Part shown: piece after piece, positions 1-5,572 of the stretch
Numbering within the stretch: the stretch's first letter is position 1
Layout: each line of letters opens with the position of its first letter
Assembly (NCBI GenBank): GCA_029266295.1
Contig: JAQSXD010000102.1
Location: forward strand, 1-10,574
Direction: 5' to 3'
DNA from: Bacillota bacterium
Lineage (GTDB): Bacteria; Bacillota; Clostridia; Peptostreptococcales; Anaerovoracaceae
DNA: 10,574 nt
Notes under the pieces: model-generated
Told to the model about the DNA's origin: nothing
The model's input: only the letters and a program-made list of their open reading frames with translations
The model's database searches: none
Translations under genes and position numbers: made by a program

Positions 1-5
1 CGAAG

Positions 6-27
6 CTGCCCGCCAATGGCGAGGCAG
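6..27. repeat. Hairpin at the left edge of the array
   Basis: CTGCC (6-10) pairs with GGCAG (23-27), and CGCC (11-14) pairs with GGCG (18-21). This leaves a single bulged A at 22 and the loop AAT. The nine GC-rich pairs should form a stable stem. It is not followed by a T run, so it is not a typical intrinsic terminator, although it could be the edge of a larger structure cut by the window start. Confidence 0.55.
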
Positions 28-30
28 GTG

Positions 31-67
31 CGTATTTTACGTAGCTTCAGCTGCAGTGTAAAATACG
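31..67. repeat. Composite hairpin, copy 1
   Basis: A perfect 10-bp lower stem, CGTATTTTAC (31-40) with GTAAAATACG (58-67), carries a 5-bp upper stem, GTAGC (41-45) with GCTGC (50-54, one G:T pair), and a TTCA tetraloop. Three unpaired bases, AGT (55-57), lie on the 3' side between the stems. ACAGC follows immediately. Copy 2 at 115-151 has the same stem lengths, bulge and loop size but different paired bases. Confidence 0.7.
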
Positions 68-84
68 ACAGCAGGGAGCGAAGC

Positions 85-118
85 GAGTCGGAGAGAGCAC
101 TCGTGCGAACGTTGCCTG
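85..118. repeat. GAGTCGGAG...CGTTGCCTG module, copy 1
   Basis: The module is bounded by GAGTCGGAG (85-93) and CGTTGCCTG (110-118). Between them is a small hairpin-capable core in which GCA (97-99) pairs with TGC (104-106) around CTCG. The same boundary sequences recur at 201-209 and 229-237 around a different core. The last four bases lie inside the left arm of composite hairpin copy 2, so the two repeat types are physically joined. Confidence 0.6.
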
Positions 119-151
119 TTTTACGCGACTTTAGTCGCAGTGTAAAACAGG
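115..151. repeat. Composite hairpin, copy 2
   Basis: A perfect 10-bp lower stem, CCTGTTTTAC (115-124) with GTAAAACAGG (142-151), carries a 5-bp upper stem, GCGAC (125-129) with GTCGC (134-138), and a TTTA tetraloop. The same 3' AGT bulge (139-141) and the following ACAGC are present as in copy 1. Most differences from copy 1 within the stems are paired exchanges (G-C to C-G, A-T to G-C, G-C to A-T), which preserve the fold. Confidence 0.7.
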
Positions 152-200
152 ACAGCGAACGAAAGAACAGAAAGACATAGACTTGGGAATTTCCGTTCTT

Positions 201-237
201 GAGTCGGAGTGAAGGACGCAGTCCTGAGCGTTGCCTG
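201..237. repeat. GAGTCGGAG...CGTTGCCTG module, copy 2
   Basis: The boundary sequences GAGTCGGAG (201-209) and CGTTGCCTG (229-237) match the module at 85-118 exactly. The core is a stronger hairpin here: AGGAC (213-217) with GTCCT (221-225) around GCA. Just upstream, AAGAAC (163-168) can pair with GTTCTT (195-200). Instead of a third composite hairpin, the module runs into GGAAAGTAGGACG (238-250), which resembles the 3' part of bacterial 5S rRNA. Confidence 0.6.
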
Positions 238-250
238 GGAAAGTAGGACG

Positions 251-410
251 TCCATCTTTGGATTACATAACTTACTTTTGTGTCAATAATAATTAATGAT
301 AGTTGATAGCAGAAAGTAATGAACACAATTATAAAGTATATAATGAACACTAAGCCTGCTACTATCATGATATTGTATCATTAACACAGAAAGAGAGATC
401 AGACTTAAAG
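251..410. promoter_or_regulatory. AT-rich leader with direct repeats upstream of the 411 gene
   Basis: This stretch holds no gene that can be supported. The 10-mer TAATGAACAC occurs twice, at 317-326 and 341-350 (24-base period), and a weaker relative, TCATTAACAC, lies near 378-387. TATAAT at 339-344 is a perfect -10 hexamer, but no good -35 lies at the usual distance. The second repeat overlaps this hexamer, which would suit an operator. TGATAG (297-302) and CTATCA (363-368) could pair at long range. The ribosome binding site ahead of 411 is weak (GAGAGA near 391-396). Confidence 0.35.
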
Positions 411-1385
411 ATGGCATTACATCATATTAAAAGACCGATGTTATTTCAGGGAAAAGGCAAGATAAGAGAATATTTTGAAGGTTGGTATTATAAGCAAGGC
501 TCAAAAGATGGAAAAGCGGTAGTGGCATTAATTCCTGGGGTTAGTCTTGCCGAGAGGGATGAACATTGCTTTGTGCAGTCGATATCTATGCGTCTTGATA
601 AAGATGGCAATCATATTGTGAATACATCTTATTATAAATACCCTTTACGTGAATTTTCATATAGAGATGATCCTTTTATCATTAAAATTGCTGATAATTA
701 CTTTACCGAATCCCTTGTCTCAGTTATGCTGAGGGACGGAAATTCAGGCATTGAAGGAACATTGATATTAGACGATTTGACTCCGATCAAAACCTCGTTG
801 CTAATGCCTAATATTATGGGTTATTTTGCGTATTTTCCTAAGATGGAGTGTTATCATGGCGTCATCAGTATGAATCATAAGGTGTATGGTGTTTTGAAGG
901 TTGACGGACATAAAATCAACTTCGATGGAGGGAACGGATATCTTGAAAAAGACTGGGGAACCTCATTCCCGAAAAAGTATATTTGGATTCAGTGCAATCA
1001 GTTCAAGAGCAAGAAGGTTAGCATCTTTTGCTCCATTGCGCATATTCCCTTTATGGGATCCAGTTTTTTGGGCTTCATATGCAATATTGTGATCGGGGCT
1101 AACGAATATCGATTCGCAACTTATAATAGGAGCAAGCTTGAAATAATAAAAGCAGATGAGAATGTCGTTGTGCTTCAATTAACAAGTAATAAAGCTGAAT
1201 TGCGGATTGAAGCCCGCTTAAATAACCGAGGGAAGCTTATCTCTCCTCGGATTGGTAAGATGCAAGACACGATAAAAGAAGGGCTTACAGGAACAGTCCA
1301 AATAACTCTCCAAAGTATAGACCATAAGCTAATCTATGAAGGGTGGAGTCATCTGGCAGGAATTGAAATCGTAGGCTTTGTATAA
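411..1385 (+). CDS. Tocopherol cyclase-like family protein
   Basis: This 324-aa protein matches the tocopherol cyclase-like family (lipocalin/calycin-type beta barrel), named after the plant and cyanobacterial enzyme that closes the chromanol ring. Seen directly: a YFEGWYYK motif at residues 21-28, an aromatic-rich GYFAYFP-ME-YHG stretch near 137-150, the signature GYLEKDWGTSFP followed by WIQCNQF at 176-198, and a C-terminal AGIEIVG. There is no signal peptide or membrane helix, so it is probably cytosolic. Its real substrate is unknown, since Clostridia are not expected to make tocopherol; a role with a hydrophobic or prenylated small molecule is inference. The start is the first in-frame ATG; its Shine-Dalgarno sequence is poor, and Met10 (438) has none either. 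No GC-rich terminator follows. It stands alone, 140 bases before the next gene. Confidence 0.8.
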   Translation: MALHHIKRPMLFQGKGKIREYFEGWYYKQGSKDGKAVVALIPGVSLAERDEHCFVQSISMRLDKDGNHIVNTSYYKYPLREFSYRDDPFIIKIADNYFTESLVSVMLRDGNSGIEGTLILDDLTPIKTSLLMPNIMGYFAYFPKMECYHGVISMNHKVYGVLKVDGHKINFDGGNGYLEKDWGTSFPKKYIWIQCNQFKSKKVSIFCSIAHIPFMGSSFLGFICNIVIGANEYRFATYNRSKLEIIKADENVVVLQLTSNKAELRIEARLNNRGKLISPRIGKMQDTIKEGLTGTVQITLQSIDHKLIYEGWSHLAGIEIVGFV

Positions 1386-1512
1386 GGGCAATTTTATATA
1401 ACAACTTTTATTCAATTGTGATAAAATAAAGAAAGACTCCAAGCATTAGAGAAACATAAAGATAGAGTGAAATCTGTCAGTCGGTTAAAATTCATAAATA
1501 GTCTACAAGTGC

Positions 1513-1518
1513 GGAGGT
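1513..1518 (+). promoter_or_regulatory. Ribosome binding site fixing a TTG start
   Basis: GGAGGT lies 7 bases before TTG at 1526. This is the strongest Shine-Dalgarno match in the left half of the window and is the main reason for accepting the small TTG-initiated gene. Upstream, TG-A-TAAAAT at 1419-1427 could be an extended -10 promoter for this unit, but no -35 supports it. Confidence 0.6.
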
Positions 1519-1525
1519 ATTCGAA

Positions 1526-1708
1526 TTGAATAAGAAAAGCCGGTACATTATTAAGAATATAGCGGCAGCCATCATTGTAACCCTTGGAATTCTAGCATAT
1601 CAAGGAGTAATCAGCCGGACTGCTTTCTCAAATTTGATGATTGCTATTCTGGTTATGGCCTTTGCCATGGAGTTGGCTATTAAGTATATTCTTAAAAATA
1701 AGGAGTAA
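1526..1708 (+). CDS. 60-aa two-helix membrane protein of unknown function
   Basis: I do not recognise the family. The product starts with a basic segment (NKKSRYIIKN), followed by two hydrophobic helices at about residues 9-28 and 36-54 separated by a short polar turn (SRTAFSN). It ends in a charged tail (KNKE). The lysine- and arginine-rich N-terminus and the lysine-rich C-terminus suggest both ends face the cytoplasm. Support for a real gene is the GGAGGT site 7 bases before the TTG start, the coherent two-helix profile, and the position of its stop one base before the Nudix start. Its last codons (AAGGAG) also serve as the Nudix ribosome binding site, so the two are probably translationally coupled. 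A short toxin-like or accessory membrane protein is possible, but nothing specific shows it. Confidence 0.65.
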   Translation: MNKKSRYIIKNIAAAIIVTLGILAYQGVISRTAFSNLMIAILVMAFAMELAIKYILKNKE

Positions 1709-1709
1709 A

Positions 1710-2291
1710 ATGCACAACATGGAATTGCTTGATATTGTAGATGAAAAAGGAAACCTGACAGGAGAGACCATCGAAAGGGAGATTGCCCATAGACAAGGAG
1801 TTCTCCACAGAACATCTCATGTATGGATTATGAGAAAAATAAGTGGGAAAACACAGGTGCTGCTTCAGAAAAGGAGCGCAAATAAAGATTCCTTTCCCGG
1901 TTGTTATGATATCTCCAGTGCCGGACATATCCCAGCAGGAGATGAATATATGGAATCTGCACTGAGGGAATTAGAAGAAGAACTTGGAATTATCGCAGAA
2001 CCGGAAGAACTGATTTACTGTGGACAACGCCGGTTTGAATTCAGAGAATGGTTTCACGGACAAGAATTTTGGGACAATCAGGTAAGTAATGTATATGCCT
2101 TATGGAGAAATATTGAAACAGCTGCATTAACAATACAAGAGACAGAGATTGAAGCAGTACTGTGGATGGATTTGGATCAGTGTATTGCTATGGTAAGAGG
2201 CAAGACGGTTCCCAATTGTATCTGGATTGAGGAACTAGAGATGATTTCTTCAAACGGTATCCCTGAATCAGCTCAGTCTGATCTATTATGA
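1710..2291 (+). CDS. Nudix hydrolase, isopentenyl-diphosphate isomerase-like subgroup
   Basis: This is a 193-aa Nudix protein that would hydrolyse a nucleoside diphosphate linked to another group; the substrate is not evident. The Nudix box lies at residues 72-94: G72, then REL-EE-x-G with R86, E87, E90, E91 and G93, the metal-binding core. The first acidic position of the box is Asp78 instead of the usual Glu. The N-terminus (ELLDIVDEKGNLTGETIEREIAHRQGVLHRTSHVWI) and a partner region rich in aromatics (FREWFHGQEFWDNQVSNVYAL) resemble the IDI-like Nudix proteins often annotated as YfcD-type. AAGGAG (1700-1705) is 4 bases from ATG 1710; Met4 (1719) is the alternative start, 13 bases away. The gene follows the membrane miniprotein by one base, so the two form an operon. 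The C-terminal AQSDLL is encoded inside a short duplicated sequence. Confidence 0.85.
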   Translation: MHNMELLDIVDEKGNLTGETIEREIAHRQGVLHRTSHVWIMRKISGKTQVLLQKRSANKDSFPGCYDISSAGHIPAGDEYMESALRELEEELGIIAEPEELIYCGQRRFEFREWFHGQEFWDNQVSNVYALWRNIETAALTIQETEIEAVLWMDLDQCIAMVRGKTVPNCIWIEELEMISSNGIPESAQSDLL

Positions 2292-2305
2292 TTCAGTCTG
2301 ATCTA
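2273..2305 (+). repeat. 20-bp-period duplication across the Nudix stop codon
   Basis: The 13-mer TCAGTCTGATCTA is present at 2273-2285 and 2293-2305, with the Nudix stop (TGA, 2289-2291) between the copies. A short tandem duplication is the simplest explanation. It may have moved or preserved the stop codon and changed the last few residues. Confidence 0.6.
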
Positions 2306-2368
2306 GTCTGGCACCAATCAGAAGCCGGATGCTTCCATTCATATTAGTAAGTAGGCAATTTCGATGAA

Positions 2369-2402
2369 CAACCCCTTCTTTCAATCTCATAAGAAGGGGT
2401 TG
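2369..2402. terminator. Stem-loop between convergent Nudix and topB genes
   Basis: CAACCCCTTCTT (2369-2380) pairs perfectly with AAGAAGGGGTTG (2391-2402), giving 12 bp with a 10-base loop. Its place between two convergent genes suggests bidirectional termination. The tails are poor: ATTTATAG on the plus strand and TTCATCGA on the minus strand, so efficiency is uncertain. Confidence 0.6.
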
Positions 2403-2419
2403 ATTTATAGCCGTTTCGA

Positions 2420-4564
2420 TCAGTTTTTCTTTTCTTCCTGGAGTTTCGCCCAGGCGAGGGCAAATGCAGATTCCTGTGGCTGACTTTTTTCTTGTTTTTT
2501 CATGTATTCCTGAAGTTCACGCTTGCCCATTTTATTACTGTTTTCAGACAGCTGCTTATTAAAGCGATCAAACTTTTCACGAAATCCGCAGGGGCAGGAG
2601 TAAATTCTTTTTTCTCCCTCGCCGATTACATTCAGTTTTTTATGGCATTGAGGGCAGCGGGCATTGCTTACGTAAGACAGACTTTGTTTGTAGCCGCATT
2701 CCCGATCCTGACATACCAGCATTTTTCCTTTCTTTCCATTTACCTCAAGGAGAAATTTGTCGCACATGGGGCAGCGGGTTCTGGTCATGTTATCATGACG
2801 ATAATTACCCTCGCTGGCAATGACTCTACTGACGATGAGTGATGCAAATTCTTTCATTTCAGAGATGAAAGGAGCACTCTTTTCCTGTCCTTTACTGATG
2901 GACGTTAAGCGTTTTTCCCACTTCTCTGTCAGTTCGGGAGATTTTAGTTCTTCTGGTACCAGATCAATGAGCTGAATACCCTTGCTCATCGGAAAAATTT
3001 CCTTTCCCCTTCTTTCGCAGGAGTTTGCAGTAAACATTTTCTCGATAATATCTGCTCTGGTGGCAGGAGTTCCAAGATTATGATGCTCCATTGCAGAAAG
3101 GAGCGTCGCTTCTGTATATCTCGCGGGTGGTTTTGTTTTTCCGGTAGTCTGCTTGATGGACAGTACGCGAAGTTTCTGCCCCTGCTTTAATTCCGGTAAA
3201 CTCTGACTCTTTACATCCAAATCATCAGATGTCTCATCCAAATCGCCATTGCTGGCGCCGTAGATGTTTTTCCAACCATTTTGATGAATGATTTTTCCCT
3301 TAGCGGTAAATATCTCATTTTCTATCTCAATCCTTACCGTTGTCTGCATATATTCATAATCTGGACTGAATACGGCAAGAAAACGCTTTATAACAAGATC
3401 ATAAATTTTTCTCTCATCTGAGGACAGATCCATAAATCTCACGTACTCTTCTGTCGGAATAATTGCATGGTGGTCAGTTACTTTTGCATCATCTACAATT
3501 CTCTTTGATGTCTTAATGCCAGACTTGATAATAGCAGATGCAACAGTTCCAAATTCACCGGAAGAGACCGCTCGCAGACGATCCTTGAGTGTAGGGACGA
3601 TATCGCTGGTGATATAACGAGAATCTGTTCTGGGGTAAGTAAGAACCTTATGCTCCTCATAAAGCCGCTGCATTAGATTTAAGGTTTGTTTGGCGGAGAA
3701 GCCATAGCTGATATTGGCATCACGCTGCAATTCGGTTAAATCATATAATAAAGGCGGCGCTTCCCGTTTTGCATCTTTTTTAATATCGGTGATGGTGCCA
3801 TCCATTCCGCTCAGTTTGGCGACGAAAGACTTTGCCTTTTCTTCTTCTGAGATTCTGGTTTGACCACTTTTTTTATCACTCCACTGGGCCTTGAATCCGT
3901 TGAAATCCGCATGGATACCAAAATAATCCTTTGGGATAAATCGCTTGATTTCTTCTTCTCTTTTTACAATCATCGCTAAAGTAGGTGTCTGAACCCGGCC
4001 TGCGGATAACTGTGCATTGTATTTGCATGTCAGCGCTCGGGTTACATTAAGACCAACCAGCCAATCTGCCTCAGCTCTACTCTGTGCGGAATGATATAGG
4101 TTGTCATATTCCACAGCCGGCTTCAAATGATCAAATCCATCTCGGATACTTTTATCTGTCTGCGATGATATCCAAAGCCTCTTGATCGGTTTGTGAAAAC
4201 CAGCCTTTTGAATGATCCAGCGCGCGACAAGTTCTCCTTCGCGTCCTGCATCGGTTGCGATGATCAGCTCTGTAATCTCAGGATTTTTCATTAAATTTCG
4301 TACAACATTAAACTGCTTACCAGTTTCCTTGATGACAACCAGATCCATCTTCTTTGGCATCATCGGAAGCGTATCCAGAGACCATTTTTTGTATTGATCG
4401 CCGTAATACTCCGGATCTGCTAACGTAACCAGATGTCCGAGCGACCAGGTTACAATATATTTTGGGCCGATGATATGGCCTTCTTTCGTGTTGGAGCAAC
4501 CTAAAACCCTTGCAAGCTCACGGCCTACCGATGGTTTTTCTGCTAATACTAATACCTTTCCCAT
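2420..4564 (-). CDS. topB: DNA topoisomerase III (type IA)
   Basis: This 714-aa enzyme breaks and rejoins one DNA strand, relaxing negative supercoils and resolving replication or recombination intermediates. Domains in order: a TOPRIM domain with EKPS (9-12) and DAGREGE (105-111, Mg2+-binding acids); SAGRVQTPTL at 187-196; and the active site TYPRTDS with catalytic Tyr310. NLGTPATRA follows at 496-504. At the C-terminus, one zinc ribbon has Cys598, 601, 618 and 623, and a second cluster has Cys637, 640, 657 and 659 (CxxC then CxC). A lysine- and glutamine-rich tail ends the protein. The length fits Firmicute TopB. The frame stays open to an upstream ATG at 4612, but GGGAG (4570-4574) sits 5 bases before Met at 4564, and the family starts at this point (MGKVLVLAEKPS). 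The gene is monocistronic, convergent with the Nudix gene and divergent from the phosphoesterase. All catalytic residues are present. Confidence 0.95.
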   Translation of the reverse strand: MGKVLVLAEKPSVGRELARVLGCSNTKEGHIIGPKYIVTWSLGHLVTLADPEYYGDQYKKWSLDTLPMMPKKMDLVVIKETGKQFNVVRNLMKNPEITELIIATDAGREGELVARWIIQKAGFHKPIKRLWISSQTDKSIRDGFDHLKPAVEYDNLYHSAQSRAEADWLVGLNVTRALTCKYNAQLSAGRVQTPTLAMIVKREEEIKRFIPKDYFGIHADFNGFKAQWSDKKSGQTRISEEEKAKSFVAKLSGMDGTITDIKKDAKREAPPLLYDLTELQRDANISYGFSAKQTLNLMQRLYEEHKVLTYPRTDSRYITSDIVPTLKDRLRAVSSGEFGTVASAIIKSGIKTSKRIVDDAKVTDHHAIIPTEEYVRFMDLSSDERKIYDLVIKRFLAVFSPDYEYMQTTVRIEIENEIFTAKGKIIHQNGWKNIYGASNGDLDETSDDLDVKSQSLPELKQGQKLRVLSIKQTTGKTKPPARYTEATLLSAMEHHNLGTPATRADIIEKMFTANSCERRGKEIFPMSKGIQLIDLVPEELKSPELTEKWEKRLTSISKGQEKSAPFISEMKEFASLIVSRVIASEGNYRHDNMTRTRCPMCDKFLLEVNGKKGKMLVCQDRECGYKQSLSYVSNARCPQCHKKLNVIGEGEKRIYSCPCGFREKFDRFNKQLSENSNKMGKRELQEYMKKQEKSQPQESAFALAWAKLQEEKKN

Positions 4565-4649
4565 TTTTTCTCCCTTCCTGGATCCAATCCCCCCCGTTAA
4601 CAGGCAATACACTTTATTATATAATCATAATTGTAGGATTTCTGTAATT

Positions 4650-4658
4650 ATTATACCA
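4650..4658 (-). promoter_or_regulatory. Extended -10 promoter for topB
   Basis: Read on the minus strand, TGG-TATAAT forms an extended -10 element about 85 bases upstream of the topB start. No good -35 hexamer is found at 16-18 bases, which is common for extended -10 promoters. Inference from sequence only. Confidence 0.5.
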
Positions 4659-4680
4659 TATTAATTGCGAGAGCCACTCA

Positions 4681-4697
4681 ATATTAAGTTTTAATAT
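4681..4697. promoter_or_regulatory. AT-rich palindrome upstream of the topB promoter
   Basis: ATATTAA (4681-4687) and TTAATAT (4691-4697) form a perfect 7-bp inverted repeat around GTT. It lies about 25 bases upstream of the topB -10, near or just above the -35 position, in the region shared with the divergent phosphoesterase gene. It could be an operator, but AT-rich DNA produces such palindromes by chance. Confidence 0.3.
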
Positions 4698-4822
4698 CAT
4701 AATGGATCAAGTTTCTTTCCCGATAGTCGGCAATACAGAAAATAGGGTATATTATGGTGTAGGCATCGGTTGTAAAGATTACGTGCTAATGTTTCTATCA
4801 TTTCTTTAAGGGGGAAGAATAA

Positions 4823-4846
4823 ATGCGATGCAAGAAAAGGGGATGA
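4823..4846 (+). CDS. Possible 7-codon leader peptide before the phosphoesterase
   Basis: AAGGGGG (4808-4814) stands 8 bases before ATG 4823, which opens a 7-codon frame, MRCKKRG, ending at TGA 4844-4846. Its last codons overlap the AAAAGGGGA ribosome binding site (4835-4843) of the phosphoesterase. A second ATG at 4828 opens MQEKGMNL, whose stop (4852-4854) overlaps the phosphoesterase start as ATGA. Either frame could couple translation to the downstream gene. The strong extra Shine-Dalgarno sequence is the main evidence; no other proof of translation exists. Confidence 0.35.
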   Translation: MRCKKRG

Positions 4847-4850
4847 ATCT

Positions 4851-5378
4851 ATGAGAGTGGGGGTTTTGTCAGATACCCATATACCAAGCAAGTCCAAGAG
4901 ACTTCCAGAGGAGTTAACGACAGCATTCCGGCAGGTGGACCATATTATCCATTTAGGGGATATCATAAGTCAATCTGTGCTGGATGAGCTTGGAGCGCTG
5001 TCGCCTGTTACAGCTGTTTCTGGTAATGCAGACCCTGAGCAGCTGCAGCAACGACTGGGAGCGAAGAAGTTGATTAACCTGGAGGGATTTCGCGTCGGAA
5101 TTGTTCATGGGCATGGAACATCAGGGAAAACAGCAGATCGTGCATTCCGTGCCTTTGCCGGAGAGGGTGTGGATTGCATTTTATTTGGTCACAGCCACAT
5201 ACCGTTGTGCGAATTTAGAGAGCAAATCTTAATGTTCAATCCCGGTTCCCCGACGGATAAAAGACGAAACAGCTTCTACTCCTTTGGAATCTTAGAGCTA
5301 GATACACAGATCAGGGCAATGCACTGTTTTTTTAATCGCAGCCCCAAAGGCCTTTTGACTGTCAAGCATATTTGGTGA
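4851..5378 (+). CDS. YfcE/MJ0936-family metallophosphoesterase
   Basis: This 175-aa cytosolic calcineurin-like phosphodiesterase uses two metal ions. The metal ligands are in the expected order: Asp8 and His10 (SDTH), Asp37 (HLGD), Asn59 (GNAD), His86 (VHGH) and His114/His116 (GHSH). NPGS at 130-133 is also typical of this family. The length is normal for YfcE/YsnB/MJ0936 proteins, which act on model phosphodiesters; the cellular substrate is unknown. ATG 4851 is chosen because AAGGGGA lies 8 bases upstream and the MRVGVLSDTH start is standard. The gene is divergent from topB and preceded by possible leader ORFs. The 3' end has no clear terminator, so some transcription may continue into the DeoR gene 194 bases away, although that gene has its own promoter. 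Confidence 0.9.
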   Translation: MRVGVLSDTHIPSKSKRLPEELTTAFRQVDHIIHLGDIISQSVLDELGALSPVTAVSGNADPEQLQQRLGAKKLINLEGFRVGIVHGHGTSGKTADRAFRAFAGEGVDCILFGHSHIPLCEFREQILMFNPGSPTDKRRNSFYSFGILELDTQIRAMHCFFNRSPKGLLTVKHIW

Positions 5379-5453
5379 TCTCTTATTATGGATCCCTCTT
5401 AGAATGAACTTTTTCTTATGGATAAATCCTTGTAAAGTGATGGTTAAATTTAT

Positions 5454-5482
5454 TTGATTTATGTGGATAAGTTGTATATAAT
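5454..5482 (+). promoter_or_regulatory. Sigma-A-type promoter of the DeoR-family gene
   Basis: TTGATT (5454-5459) and TATAAT (5477-5482) are separated by exactly 17 bases. Transcription would start near 5489, giving a leader of about 85 bases. This is the best promoter in the window. Confidence 0.75.
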
Positions 5483-5484
5483 AT

Positions 5485-5506
5485 AACGTATAAATAAGAA
5501 TACGTT
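5485..5506. promoter_or_regulatory. Candidate operator over the DeoR-gene transcription start
   Basis: AACGTAT (5485-5491) and ATACGTT (5500-5506) form a perfect 7-bp dyad with 8 bases between the arms. It starts two bases after the -10 and covers the predicted start site, which is ideal for repression. Autoregulation by the encoded protein is inference. Confidence 0.45.
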
Positions 5507-5543
5507 TCGACGAGTTCATTTGATAAAAAATAAATACATTTAC

Positions 5544-5559
5544 GAAACATGAATGTTTC
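5544..5559. promoter_or_regulatory. Second dyad next to the DeoR-gene ribosome binding site
   Basis: GAAACAT (5544-5550) and ATGTTTC (5553-5559) form a 7-bp inverted repeat around GA, directly before AAAGGAG. GTTTCG (5504-5509) and CGAAAC (5543-5548) are also inversely repeated across the leader. CGAAA/TTTCG-type motifs occur in operators of several DeoR-family proteins. Alternatively, the RNA hairpin may influence translation. Confidence 0.4.
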
Positions 5560-5572
5560 AAAGGAGTTGTTT

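Larger units (their letters stand above)
1..253. repeat. Non-coding array of structured, interleaved repeats
   Basis: No convincing coding frame is present. The block contains a hairpin at 6-27, two composite hairpins of the same design at 31-67 and 115-151, and two copies of a module bounded by GAGTCGGAG and CGTTGCCTG (85-118 and 201-237). The order is hairpin, module, hairpin, module, with a period of about 84 bases between hairpins and 116-119 between modules. The block is more GC-rich than the AT-rich stretch that follows, and its composition changes sharply near 255. It may be an intergenic repeat family or the tail of a longer array starting left of the window. Its function is unknown. 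Which strand is transcribed, if any, cannot be told from the sequence. Confidence 0.7.

Noticed and set aside
31..151. CRISPR array reading of the repeated hairpins
   Set aside because: The repeats differ in sequence, there are only two copies, the units alternate with another repeat type, and no cas gene is present.
31..151. Intrinsic terminators
   Set aside because: The T runs lie inside the stems rather than after them, and ACAGC follows each hairpin.
2492..2842. Plus-strand 116-codon frame antisense to the topB zinc-ribbon region
   Set aside because: It is fully explained as the complement of the zinc-binding C-terminus of TopB, with no ribosome binding site or family match.
2420..4564. 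Mobile-element topB
   Set aside because: Plasmid and integrative-element TopB proteins exist, but no conjugation, integrase or relaxase gene lies nearby and the neighbours look chromosomal.
4697..4966. Minus-strand 89-codon frame between topB and the phosphoesterase
   Set aside because: It overlaps the start and first metal motif of the phosphoesterase on the opposite strand, has no ribosome binding site or recognisable domain, and its composition looks like antisense read-through.
5298..5561. Minus-strand 87-codon frame across the phosphoesterase end and DeoR leader
   Set aside because: It covers the clear promoter and dyads of the DeoR gene and the end of a conserved gene, and its product has no recognisable features.
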